This document shows positions 1 through 10,726 of a stretch of 64,000 nucleotides of DNA, in pieces. The notes beneath the pieces were generated by a model. It saw only the letters and a program-made list of their open reading frames with translations. It made no database searches and had not been told where the DNA came from. The stretch lies in NCBI GenBank assembly GCA_950295325.1, contig OX485803.1, positions 41,493,554 through 41,557,553 of the forward strand, written 5' to 3'. The stretch is from Polytrichum commune (taxonomy: Eukaryota; Streptophyta; Polytrichopsida; Polytrichales; Polytrichaceae). Positions within the stretch are counted from its first letter, which is position 1; every line of letters starts with the position of its first letter. The position numbers and the translations under genes were made by a program.

Positions 1-204
1 TCACCTTGGCATGCCAAGCAGGGCTTAAACAAGTTTGGTCCTCAATGAACCAAAAAAGGTTGCTCTTCATTCAAACTCAAACACTACCTCCCAGCATGCA
101 CCCCAAGTGAAAAGGAATTATTGACATTGTACACAAAACAACCATCGAAAATTCATAGGGAACTAACTCTCAACAAAAAGTCCCATTGAGTTGAAGGATA
201 ACTC
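1..204. repeat. TA-flanked foldback MITE, truncated copy
   Basis: This is the right arm of a foldback element found in fuller form at 2946-3302, 21251-21608 and 63005-63368. It shares the stretch from the 'lead to arms' core (tttggtcctcaatgaacc) through the CAAAACAACCA block to the end ggataactc. The base pair TA follows at 205-206. The left arm lies beyond the window or is lost. It sits in a CCDC22 intron or downstream of it. Confidence 0.75.
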
Positions 205-416
205 TATTGAGTGAGCAATTGCATCACTTCAGCCATTGATGAACAAGGCCTGAAAGAGAGTCGATCGCATCCTTTCAAGATATATAGACAAGATCAGAAT
301 GGATTTCTCCACTTGTTGCCATCTGCCTGTATATAGCTTGAGCAAGCCTTACACAGAATTCCAACATGAGAAGGTAAAAGACTAAAATGTGAAGTACCGG
401 ATTCGTAGTTTCATAC

Positions 417-3400
417 TCAGCTGCTTGAGTTGTTGTCGCATTTCCTTGATCATCTTTAACTTTTCTTGCAGCTCCCCTTGACCACTCAATAACTCTTTCT
501 CCAACTCCGCTTTCTTGTCTTCCAGCGGTTGCCTCACAGCCTCCCTGCACACAAAAATTGCTCCTTTCCATGAAGAATTGTTTCACAGACCTGTCAACTG
601 TCCCAACAATTCTTTTGCTAATCCCAATGGCCCTGCATTAAGCTGCTTGATTAGTGTGGACAAATGAGGTCTTTTTGTGTGTTGAAACCTTTACTGTTCC
701 TGTCAACCTTAACCATATTGCTTTTGCTAATCCAAAGGCCCTGCATTAAGCTGCAGAATTGTGTGGATGGAAATGAGGCCTTTTCACATGACAAAACCTT
801 CAGTATTCCCATCAATCTTAACGATATTTCACTTCATGTCATGGGGAAAGCTATTCTTGATGATACCTATTTAGATCGTAATTACTGACTTAATAGTGAT
901 GAGTAAGAATGAAAGTGTCTGTAGCAAAAATTCACTAAAACCCCAAAAGGCCTATTTTGATAATGAAGAGAGATCAGCTTGCTAGAGTTGCAAGGCTACC
1001 ATGGAGTGCTGTCTGGTTCAACTCTTGGAGCACCATAAGGTAAATTCCACATGATTCAACATGGTCTTGTCCAATGTGAAGAGGACGCATGGAAATATTC
1101 TTCCAAAGATCACTTATTTTGTGTTTAACCAGATAGCACCCTTTGGTAATATAGGGACTGCACATTCAAAGTTTAGGGTTGCAGTAAACCCACCATTCAG
1201 CTTGTAAGGCTGCCAAGTGGTCCTCAGTAACTTTCACTTGCACTTGCAACTGCTCAAGATACTCAGAAGGAGGTGGTGACGATCCCAAAGCCAGTTTTAC
1301 AGCATCTCTCAAAACAGTGGTTTCTTTCTCTGCTTGCTGAGTTCTCTGAGACCCTGCTTCTTCTTGTTCCTTCAACACAGAAATGTGTTGCTGGATGTCT
1401 TGAACTTCCACCTTCATCTGAAGAGCAAAAACCATAAAGTATGAGCCTTCCAGGAACTTGTAGGAAAGAAAAAAAGATAGATGAATCCGATGTTGCCAAT
1501 GGCATGGATTAAGGTGTTACTTCATCTTCAAGTTGGTCTAAGTCTGTATGTAATCCCGAAATAGGCAGCACAAGAATTATAGGGCCCCTGAAGACTCCTG
1601 CCTCCTTAAAAACACTTTGAACAGGCATGGGCAGGCCCCTATGTTCCCACGTGGTTGGTTGATAATATCTGATTCACCCACATACCTCCACTATGATTAG
1701 GTGGACCATAGGCGGTAGGGTGCACTGGAAAATCAGGTGTTCTAAAAGGTCAGCCATCCGAGCACTGTCCAGCCTTGGGCAGCTTAACCTCAAAAGTTCC
1801 CATGGGATCAGGGTTAAGGCCTTAGTTTTAAGCCACCCTGACCTTGTAAAATGGTAGAAAGAGATGATACAACAGACAATTCAGATCTTCCTCCCACCCC
1901 TTACGAACCTTGTCTGCTTGTGCCACAAGGTCAACCAGCTGTTCCTGCAGCTGAACATGAATGGGCTTCACTGTTGTCTCCACATCTTCCCTGTCACTGA
2001 ACTCCTCACTACCCACCCTGTTCATGTCACCTTCTTCATTCGTAAACAAATGCTCCCCTTTCACTGATTGCCATCCTTTTGCAGAGCACAAAAATTGGTA
2101 TGGAAGAAACTCTCCATGAGTGATCACCTTCATGTCTCCAGATACTCTTTCACTCTGATAGAGAAACAAGTCAAGTTGATTGCAAAAGAATAAAAATTGA
2201 TGTTTATCTATCTATCTAACTACAGTAATCTCCCACTTAAGTGTGCACTTTGAACCGGAGCCGTTGGTGCGCACTTAGTTGGTAGGTGCGTACTTTACTC
2301 ATATCGCTTTCTAAACCCTCTAATTCAGATGAATCGCAATGGGAAATGGATGAAACTTGAGGCAACCCGCTCAACCAAAGCCCAACGATGTGAAATCATT
2401 GCAAAGTTGAGCAAGCCGAACGCGCCAAGCAAGCAGGTGCTAAGGCGAGAGTATGAAGTCAATGAAGGCGCCATCCGGAAAGTCTAGAACAATCGTGAAA
2501 ACATACTGCAACGAAATCCAACCTATCGAGACATTTGCTGAATTTGAAAGTGCTACCGACTTCAAAGGCTTTGAAGCTCTACACAACATTGTCCTTGACA
2601 TCGACAACCAATTGCTTTGCTCCGATGTTCAAACGGAAGTTGGACAAATGTATGATGAATTGCGACAATTGTTTGAGACGTTTCGCTGAAACAGTAACAA
2701 ACTAACATTTAATGTCAAGCATAAAAAATTCATGCATTCGCGGCAAATGACTCTGCATGACATGTTCAAACAATAAAGTCTGAACCCTAATTTTTGTCAA
2801 AAAAATTGTGCACTTAACTGGGAGGCATACTTAAATGGGTGCGTACTTAAGCAGGAGGTTACTGTATCTATCAATTTATCTATCTATCTATCTATCTAGA
2901 TACAAATATATGTATTAGAACACTGAGATGAGTTAGAGAAGAATAGACCTATCCTTAAATTCAATTTGGCTTTTCATTGGGAGTTGGTCCCCTATAATTT
3001 TCTATTGGTTGTTTTGCATACAATATCATTAAATGTCTTTCCACTTGTGATGCATGCTCAGAGGTAGTATTTGAATTTGAATGAAGAGCAACCTATTTTG
3101 GTCCATTGAGGGCCAAACCCATTTTAATGCCTCTTCGCATGCCAAAATGAGTTTGACCCTTAATGAACTGATAAAGAATGTTCTTTGTTGAAACCTCCAC
3201 ACTACCTCCAAGCATGAATTGAAAACCCACCAAACATGGAAGACGTTGTATGTAAATCAACCGAATCCTGAACAGAAATCATATTGAGTCAGAGGATGAC
3301 TCTATTATGAAGACAATTTGATTGTTTACCTTGTTGAGAATGTGTGAATGACGAGGATCCACCACACTCTTTGCATTGAGTTCAAGAAGAGAAGGGATCA

Positions 3401-5059
3401 GCAAGTTTCGTGGTTTTGCTTGCAAGGTAACCAATGTTGGCTTTTTTTGTGCCACACCCGCAACTGTCTTATTGATAGTGGTACGAAGAGGACACGTTTG
3501 AAACGGGAGCTCCTCCTCATGTCCTCCTCTACCCTCAGCAGTATGTGCAGAAGCATGTGCTTCCACCAATGCCTGCTGCACAGTGGAGCTCAGTTGCTTG
3601 CGTGAGGGAGGGGCGGCTGTGGCTCCGCGTGATGTCTTGCGAATTCTGGAGCTTTGGGAGGATTTTGAAAGCTGGTCAAGAAGGAACCGCAGCAACCGGT
3701 GTGTGTCTGTATGTGTTGGGTAAAGAAACTGCACCATAGCCAGAGGTACTTTATCGTTATTTCTCACAAAATCAGCACAATGTAATACAATATTACAGGC
3801 CACAGCTAACCATCCTCGCCAAACCAGTTGTTAAGTGTCTGTAAGAGTTTGGGAGACTTCTTCACCACACCATTGCCATATAAATAAGAATTATGAGCAC
3901 AAAACCCAAGTATCCTGAACCTTTCACAGATTCTTGGCAAACTCAATGACCATGCGACAATGCTAAAGAGATGTGCAAAGATTGAAGCTTAGCGTGAGCA
4001 GAGCATTTCCAAGCTTAGAGGGTCAACCACGATCAAGAGAAGGACAGGCAGAATGAGGCACTCCAATCATCGAAGTTAAGAATGAAAATCATAAACTCCA
4101 TTGGCAATTTGCCCACACCACGTCCTTGCAAGGGTTTTCTTGTGGAAGTGGGCATGGTACAAATCTGAAGATTGAAACGTGAGCAGAGCACTTCCAAGCT
4201 TACAGGGTCTAAGACGATTGAGAGAAGGGTGGACGGGAGGAAACTCCCAAATCATCAAACTCAAGAATGAGAATAAGATATTCCACCGGCAATTTTGCCT
4301 CTCCACGTCCTTGCAAAGATTTTATAGTGGATGTGGGCATGGTACAAATCTGAAGATTGAAAAGTGAGCAAAGCATTTCCAAGCTTAAAGGCTCAAACAG
4401 GATGTAGAGAAGGGCAGAACGAAGCTCGCCAATCATCAAACTTAAGAATGGAAATCACAAATCCCACCAGCAATTTGCCCACTCCAGATCCTTCCAAGGG
4501 TTTATAGTGTAAGCTGGCATGGTACAAATATGCAGACTTCTTCACACCACATCATTGCAATTTACAGGAAGATTATGAGCACAAACCCAAGTACCCTGAT
4601 CCTTCACAGAAGCTTACAGGGTCAAACACGATTGAGAGGAGGGCGGGCAGAGAGGAAGTTCCTCAATCATCAAACTTATGAATAGAAACCAGAGATTCCA
4701 CCGGCATTTTGCCCACTCCAAATCCTAGCAAGGGTTTATAGTGGAAGCTGCCATGGTACAATTTGCACACACATACAATTCTGTGGTAATGGACTGACCT
4801 GATGGAAGCTGAGGTCACCTTGATAGCCCAGCAGTTTGATGGCGCCAGCCAAATCTGTGCAGACCCGAAATCGCTCCGCTGTGCCCGCAGGAAGTAAAGT
4901 GACAGGAATTGGGGACACACCTCGAAGCAACGCAACTCCTTGCGCGCAGATGCTCACAAGGCCACTTGAGCCCAGCTCTTGGCTCCCCTTCGCATCCCCT
5001 GGCACATGGATCCCGGCTTGTTGAAGGGCCACCAACACTATCTGCTGGGCATCATCCAT
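417..5059 (-). CDS. CCDC22: CCDC22 homologue, N-terminal and middle exons (partial)
   Basis: In animals CCDC22 is a subunit of the CCC/Commander complex, which acts in endosomal recycling with COMMD proteins and CCDC93. Five exons can be read on the minus strand: 4799-5059, 3330-3728, about 1910-2154, 1194-1417 and 417-544. The first encodes MDDAQQIVLVALQQAGIHV and ends ...LGYQGDLSFHQ. The second opens FLYPTHTDTHRLLRFLLDQL, which reproduces the NN-CH-type N-terminal domain of CCDC22 in order. The later exons are Glu/Gln/Lys-rich coiled coil (for example EVQDIQQHISVLKEQEEAG and EAVRQPLEDKKAELEKEL). Junction phases agree for exons 1-2 and 4-5 (TG plus G restores Trp). The 3' end of exon 3 is uncertain, because its possible donors near 1845 and 1905 differ in phase. 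The C-terminal third is missing and must lie left of base 1. Family assignment is from remembered similarity. Confidence 0.8.
1507..1845 (-). repeat. 5S rRNA-derived repeat (Cassandra- or SINE3-like), copy 1
   Basis: The segment is a diverged copy of 20093-20450. Read on the minus strand, about 1735-1830 resembles plant 5S rRNA: the blocks 'taaccctgatcccatggga', 'gttaagctgc' and 'tggctgacc' fall in 5S order. It lies in the intron after CCDC22 exon 4. Cassandra TRIM retrotransposons carry such a 5S segment in their LTRs. Here I see neither clear LTR pairs nor a primer-binding site, so SINE3-like ancestry is equally possible. Confidence 0.55.
2223..2864 (+). mobile_element. Internally deleted pogo/Tigger-type (Tc1/mariner) element
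   Basis: The inverted ends are CAGTAATCTCCCACTTAAGT on the left and the complement of ACTTAAGCAGGAGGTTACTG on the right. TA dinucleotides flank them at 2221-2222 and 2865-2866. The insertion split a (TATC)n microsatellite, whose halves lie on either side. From ATG 2329 an ORF gives a CENP-B-type helix-turn-helix (...KAQRCEIIAKLSKPN..., ...LRREYEVNEGAIRKV) and then stops at TAG where a Trp is expected. A second ORF at 2453-2689 (78 codons, other frame) ends ...VGQMYDELRQLFETFR. It looks like the C-terminal tail of such a transposase with the DDE core deleted. The element is non-autonomous and intronic. Confidence 0.7.
2946..3302. repeat. TA-flanked foldback MITE, full copy
   Basis: The two halves fold on one another around about 3110-3140, where 'ttgagggccaaacccatttt' faces 'atgagtttgacccttaatg'. 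The outer ends are GACCTATCC and the complement of ggatgactc, and TA is found on both sides (2944-2945, 3303-3304). TA duplications and extended arms suggest a Tc1/mariner-mobilised MITE. It lies in CCDC22 intron 2. Confidence 0.75.
3978..4760. repeat. Tandem array of about 190-bp units in CCDC22 intron 1
   Basis: Four diverged units start near 3978, 4168, 4359 and 4600. Each carries 'gtgagcagagca(c/t)ttccaagctta', then 'aatcatc(g/a)aa', 'ttgcccactcca' and 'gggtttatagtggaagc'. The last unit begins after an unrelated spacer of about 60 bp. Short ORFs here are by-products of the repeats. Confidence 0.75.
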
Positions 5060-6435
5060 TCTTCTTCTTCTTCTTCTTCTTGCGAGATTTCTGACAGGTG
5101 GCCCACTATGGATCTCCCATCACATCACTCATCATCATAACTTGAGGTAGGTAATAAATCCACAACCGCGACCAAACCTCTCATATCACTTCTAAAAACA
5201 GACACACCCCACTTCAGCGCTCTTCAACGACTCCGAAACTAACTTTCTTCCTTACTCTATAAAAATAAATTCACTCTCTTAATCTCGATGATGATTTGCC
5301 CGTTTCTAATCTCAGGATTACTAATGTCGCGCGTTGAGTCAAGATGCAAGAAGGCAAGAAACCCGTCATCACCACTGACTCCGGCGAGTCGTCCTTCCCA
5401 CTCGCCACAGATGAACTAATTCACACACAGATCATCACCATTTTAGTGTAAGTGTTGTTTGAGCAGCCTCACACAAACATGATTCTCAAGGCTTCACATC
5501 CCCCGCCCCGCCCCCCCCAAAAAAGCAGATGGAGTTTTTCATCCACCTGGGCCGACGAAAGTCATGGTCATAACAAGTTGAGGTATTTATAAACCCACAA
5601 CCGTGACCAGGACCCTCATCTTCCAAACACATACAGTCACCCCCCACTTCAACGCTCTTCAGTAGATCCGAAAAGAAATTCACAATTTCTTAACTCTATG
5701 AATTGCTAGTTTCTCGATGGATCTCCAGCTTGCCACGCGTTGGGTCACGAATAGGTTAACCTTTTGACAGGCAAGGTACCCATGGGCCATCATCACTTCG
5801 GACTCCAACCCTCGCCCCACTCGCAGTATCATTGCCACAGGTGAAAACATGTCTCAGACAGACAGATCATCACCATTTTACAAACATCAAAGCTAACCCA
5901 TAGACACCGGTGCAACCCCCCAAAATGGGTTTTGCTGAAGAGAAGGTGTTTTTCATCCACCTGGACCGACGAAAGTCATGGTGTTGGGTTTTGTGCCGGT
6001 TGAACCCACCGTGATGTCATCCCTCCGTACTTTACTTAACCCTTTCGACATACATACATACATAAGTTAATACATTCATCAAGGTTTCGGAGGCGGTGAG
6101 TCCTCATGACTGCAACAGACCTGCTCTTCATGCCTACTTTGGTGGGCCCTATCTTTAGTCCAACCCACCCGTAACTTTTTATAAGACCTTTCCCGACCCC
6201 ATCATCATGGCCGTGAGAACATTTCAACATTTCTTCGTTGTCCTTCCTGTCTTGAATCTGATGATCGTTATCACGTCGCAGAGTACGTCGTCTTCGTCAT
6301 CCTCTTGAAAGTTTGACAGCCCTCTTCGCTGGGACTTCCACTCCTCCGTTGAGCACTTAGTCAGGGTGGCTGCTGCTGCTGCTTCTGCTGCTTCTGCTGA
6401 TTGATATACACCACCACCAAACAGCAGAAAAGAGG
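5060..6435. other. Intergenic region with a tandem duplication of about 415 bp
   Basis: This lies between the divergent CCDC22 homologue and CHCH-like gene and probably holds both promoters. Two related blocks, about 5140-5530 and 5568-5945, share 'aacttgaggta', 'ccacttca(g/a)cgctcttca', 'cgcgttg(a/g)gtca' and 'agatcatcaccatttta'. The phrase 'tttttcatccacctgg' occurs at 5535 and again about 413 bp later. A TCTTCTTCTTC run adjoins the CCDC22 start codon at 5061-5082. No convincing coding exon was seen. Confidence 0.6.
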
Positions 6436-6561
6436 TTGCATACATCCGGTCGCGATGCATCTTCAAGGGGTCCACATGTGGGTGCAGGGTTGGGGTCGAT
6501 AAAGTTGGTGTTGAAAGGGGGGTTTTGGTTTTGGTTTACAGTTTGGGGATTCCCAGGGGTG

Positions 6562-6741
6562 ATGATGACACTGTGCGATGTGCAAGCTCTGAAAAAATGT
6601 CTGGAGGAGCATAAAGGAGATGGCGAGAAATGCAAAGAGCTGATCGGTGCTTTCAAAACGGCTTGCTCACAGTCCAAGCCACCTGGTCCTCCTCCTCAGG
6701 ACACTGTTTCTTCCAAACCCGCCTCAGCTGCTCCGCAGTAA
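6562..6741 (+). CDS. Small CHCH-like (twin-cysteine) protein, 59 aa or last exon
   Basis: The ORF MMTLCDVQALKKCLEEHKGD... has four cysteines in two C-x(n)-C pairs separated by charged helix. It runs CDVQALKKC, then C-x10-C, then a second helix ending TAC, and finishes in a Ser/Pro-rich tail and a TAA stop at 6739-6741. This layout is that of small intermembrane-space CHCH proteins that fold through Mia40-type oxidation, although the spacings are not the canonical C-x9-C. The same frame is open upstream to 6436. The sequence 'ttttggtttacag' just before (to about 6541) looks like a splice acceptor, so an upstream exon is possible. I chose the ATG at 6562 because the conserved-looking part begins there. 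The function is inferred from cysteine pattern alone. Confidence 0.5.
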   Translation: MMTLCDVQALKKCLEEHKGDGEKCKELIGAFKTACSQSKPPGPPPQDTVSSKPASAAPQ

Positions 6742-6937
6742 CAAACTGTGCCAAGTCATCATCATCAGCAGCAGCAGCTCAAGGTTAGGTCTCCATTCAC
6801 TATGGAATTTCGAGCTTGGAGCTTCATTTGATATTAGAAGTCGCTGTGCATGCTCTCTTGCATGGTATGAGGTTCGATAGGATGTGTATCGTGCTCTTAA
6901 CTCTTACCCTAGGTTCGACAGGGCGGGTGTCCGCTTG

Positions 6938-6966
6938 GGATGATGATGATGATGATGATGATGATG
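6938..6966. repeat. (GAT)n microsatellite
   Basis: About nine GAT repeats lie downstream of the CHCH-like ORF. They would encode poly-Asp in one frame, but no gene context supports that. Confidence 0.9.
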
Positions 6967-7285
6967 TCACTCTTTCCATTTTTCAAATCTTCTTCGGTTG
7001 TGCACTCTGTAATGGTATGATGGCATTCCTCATGTTAAGGTTTCTGTAATCTGTGATCTCTTTCCTGTGCCGACAAATATCTATTAGGGCTATCCTCTCC
7101 TCCGAAGGCAAGGTTTCGGAAACCCATTGTCAAGGAAGCTTTATATCTCGATGCATCCATCCACTATTGGGGGAATCCATGCATGCTGGAAGAACATAAG
7201 TGGTATCTGTGACTGTCTGCAGCATTTTGCTGCTATCATCTGTCAATTTGGGACATAATCTTAATTCTGCCTCACTTAGCTTCTC

Positions 7286-7761
7286 TTGACTTCGGGCACT
7301 TCTGCATGTCATTTTGCATCAGAAGATGAAGAGTTGAGCATCTTCTGCATGTCAAGGGTTTATGTGGTTGGGGTTGCTCGATTTCTGGCATGGTTTTGGT
7401 TTTGGTGCAAGCAGGGTTGGGAGGAGTATTTTTGCAGACGGGGAAGACTCAATCATTTGTTGTTGGTGGCAGCAGCAGCGGCCATGGATATGGAAGTGTT
7501 GGTCACAAGGAGCATGAACAGAATTCGCGCCTTGCACCGGTCGGTCCTCGTGGTGGCTCTGCGGAGGTTCATACGGGAAGAGACTCTTGCTTTTCGCCAG
7601 ATGTTGGGCTCGGTCATTCGATGGGTGGTGGACACACTGGACGACCTCCTCCAGTACAGATTTTTCCTTCTCGTCGTGCGATTCTGTCTCAATTTATGCA
7701 CTCCGGAACGGGTTCCCGCATCACCCCCGTGAGATTCATCCATCCGCATGCACTGCCATGA
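7286..7761 (+). other. Open region of unclear coding status
   Basis: Three overlapping frames are open here. The plus frame ending at 7732 gives an amphipathic stretch (VLVVALRRFIREETLAFRQM, then VIRWVVDTLDDLLQYRFFLL). The plus frame ending at 7761 gives a Gly/Ser-rich chain. The minus frame over 7453-7749 is Arg-rich. None is recognised, and overlapping open frames of this kind often reflect base composition. The segment may be 3' UTR or a decayed gene. The final bases (from about 7731) already belong to the tandem array that follows. Confidence 0.25.
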
Positions 7762-8770
7762 TGAGATTTGTTAATTAGGCGGCCTCTTGAGGGTCAATGA
7801 ATAGCAGGATAGAATTGTTAGGTTTTCTACTCCATACTTGTTAGAGAGACTCTGACACACACATTGGACATCTCACTCACCTTGGGGTACATACAAAATT
7901 CTTCTTTTGACTACCATCACATGTGATTAGTTAGTCTAAGCACACATACTAGAGTGAAGTGTTCTCTGTTGCACTCAAACCTTGACAAATTGTCTAACCT
8001 AGTGAACAACTGAGAATTTGATCTTCTCCCTAGGAACTTTGTCCTCGAGAGAATCATTGATCCGCATGCACTACCATGATGAGATTTGTTGATTAGGCGG
8101 TCTCTTGAGGGTCAATGAATAGCAGGATAGAATTGTTAGGTTTTCTACTCCATACTTTTTAAAAGACATTCTGACACACATTGGACATCTCACTGAACAC
8201 GGGGTAACATACAAACTCTTCTTTTGATTACCATCACACGTGAGTAGTTAGTCAACCGCACACACACACACACACAGACTGAAGTGAAGTATTTTCTTTG
8301 TTGCACTCAAACCCTGACAAATTGTCTAATCTCCGATGACACTTTACCATTGGCGATGTTGCAATGGTAGAACATTAGGTGAATATCAGGATATACTCTT
8401 TAGGTTTTCTCCATACTCGTTAGAAGACATTCTGACGCTCACTTTGGACATCTCAGTGAACTTTGGGTACATACAAAATTCTTCTTTTGACTCCATCACA
8501 TGTGATTAGTTAGTCTAAGCACGCACACCCATTGAAGTGAAGTATTCTCTGTTGCAATCAAACGCTGACAAATTATCTAACCTAGTGAACAACTTGAGAA
8601 TTTGATGTTCTCCCTGGGATGTTTGTCCTTGTGAGATTCATCGTTCCGCATGCACTGCCATGATGAGATTTGTTGATTAGGCTAAACCTCCGGAGATGAA
8701 TAGCAGGACATATTTTGTTAGATGTTTCTCTCGATACTTTGCTAGAAGACATTTTGGACACTGTTATGAC
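7731..8770. repeat. Tandem array, period about 290-320 bp, about 3.4 units
   Basis: The landmark 'tccgcatgcact' occurs at 7743, 8061 and 8645 (spacings 318 and 584, about twice 292). Each unit continues with 'catgatgagatttgtt(a/g)attagg', 'gaatagcaggat', 'ggttttct...ccatact' and 'acattggacatctcactg'. The third unit has lost its first part. Units differ by many point changes and small indels, so the array is old. Confidence 0.8.
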
Positions 8771-9059
8771 ACATTACATTGTTTGAGTTGAATATTTGGA
8801 TAGGTGTATGACCTAAAAAATCTAACTATGATTTGAACCAATGTTGAATTAATGAAAAGCTAATGTTGAGGAAGCCTTGAAAATGTAGTTAACAATTTTG
8901 TATCAACAATATTTTAACGCTAAAATGGTTCAAAGGCTGGTCACCTGCATTTCAAGATGATGTGTAGGACCTCAAAATCTTGGGCACCTGCAAAACCTAT
9001 AGTTGTCATTCTAAGCATATGTGTATAGTTATCAGAATTATACTAATCACCTCAATCTT

Positions 9060-9465
9060 TGTTGGCTCTGTTTGTAGGACAAAGACTATGCATCAACTTC
9101 TTTGTTTCAAGAGCAAATTTCCTAACCACTTTGTGCTTACACTTGGACGTTACTTGTTCTTGTTATTTTTGGTCCACTTTATTTAATGTGGATGTTATCT
9201 ATAGTTTATATATATATAAGTGCTCCCTAAAATGCATTGAAAGAAATCTAGTTAACTATAGTTATTTCGGCAGTTCTTGATTATTTGTTTTAAAAATTTC
9301 GGGTGATAAATGAGTAGCTTCAATCCTTGACCTGTATTTGAGAAGAAGGTGCACAAAATTCAAGAAAGGTTTGGTATAGTGAATAGCCATGAGCAAAGTA
9401 ATTAGCTACAATTGTAGTCTTTCATAGCAAAGGACAAAGCCTCACGGTTCTACCGTTTTCTTGTT
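9060..9465 (+). repeat. Dispersed repeat R1, copy 1
   Basis: It is about 90 percent identical by eye to 28277-28692 and, inverted, to 49770-50420. It starts near 'ggctctgtttgtagga' and ends near 'ggacaaagcctcacggttc'. These terminal words are inverted versions of each other (GGCTCTGTC / GACAGAGCC in the best copy), which hints at a MITE of about 375 bp with short inverted ends. An internal 'gttaactatagtta' palindrome lies beside a (TA)n run. Confidence 0.7.
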
Positions 9466-9749
9466 GGGTCTTGTTGGTAATTGGAAGAGGACTTCAGTGC
9501 ATCTTAGGATGTAGGTTTTGGAAATTGTATGAATGAATTATAAATTTTTATGGTGTTGATTCTAAAAGTGTGTCCAATTCCTACCCTAGATTGATGCATG
9601 TCCATTTTAGAAGGGACACTTTTTGGTAAAGGTCGCAATTAGAGTAGTCAACATAGAGCTCAAACACGTGGTGGCACTAACCACAACTTGTATCACATGT
9701 ACAATGGTTGTTAGGGGGCACTTAATCCAATAGAGAATCGACCTTATGA

Positions 9750-10670
9750 TTGCAAATTAGGCATGGCCTCCCTTCACCTTCCCAAGATGTAGCCAATTCC
9801 ATCCTTGGGATTTGCATTCTTGTACCGTGTAGAAACTAATGTGAGTGTAAAAAGGGGTATTTTTTGAAGCACCATCATACATGATATACGTGAGGTGGAG
9901 GTATTCTTTTTCTCTAGTGTGTATAATTAAAAAGGTTATTGACGATTATGAAGTAGAGGTAGATGTACAAAAGGGATCCCTTAAAGAAAATTTTAACAAA
10001 AGATGTGCTACAATAAATATGATATTTAATGTCACTATGGTAACTTTTTGGATGACACTTCTTATGAATAAGTAAAAAAATATTGTCATGGATGATTGAA
10101 ATTTGGATGAAAAACCACTCAGTAAGTGACAGTATTTTGCAATATTGTAAATCTATAATCCCCCAAAAAATTAACAAGTAATGACAAATATTGTGGGGTT
10201 AACATTCAGTGTTAGTGACACTATACCGCGGTTTACAATTGGTGTTGAGCAAGACTATTAGAATTGGTGACACTAAATATCATATTTAGTGTAGTTTCAT
10301 CTGAGTCGTTGCCATAGCTTCATGGTGGTGTATGTCGGAAGGTCAAATTAATATGAGTACATCATAAGAATAAAAAAAATCTTCAACCTTTTTTCTCATT
10401 GCAAAGTGGAGGTGAATTGTATAGAAAAACAAGACTTAGTTTCTCATGATTTTATTTTGTGTATATAGTTAGTGAGGCATTTATCACAATAACTTGAAAA
10501 CCTTAGTGTAAATACTTGAGTATAATATGTAGTGTACCATTAGTATGTATATGTTTATTGTTCTCTATGATTTTCCCCATATATGGGAGTTTGGATTTCA
10601 TTGTCACCCAAATATATAATTTAGTATTCCAATGAAGAGTGCACCTCAAGGACTTCCATTCTGACCACTT
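9750..10670 (+). repeat. Unoccupied copy of the host repeat that contains the 17.3-kb transposon
   Basis: The part before 9913 aligns with 30400-30565: shared 'gtgta(g/a)aaaggggtatt', 'ggaggtatt(c)tttttctctagt'. The part after aligns with 47884-48350: shared 'tagtgtgta', 'gtag(a)ggtag(a)tgtacaaaaggg', 'aggcatttat', 'tccaatgaagagt(g/c)cacctc'. The insertion point corresponds to TCTAGTGT at 9913-9920. Confidence 0.75.
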
Positions 10671-10726
10671 TGACAGTAATTCAACAAACGATCTACATTA
10701 TATGCACTAAGACATGCAATCCTATT

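Noticed and set aside
974-1165. Minus-strand ORF of 63 codons between CCDC22 exons
   Set aside because: It lies in the intron after exon 4, does not join in phase with the neighbours and has no CCDC22-like sequence.
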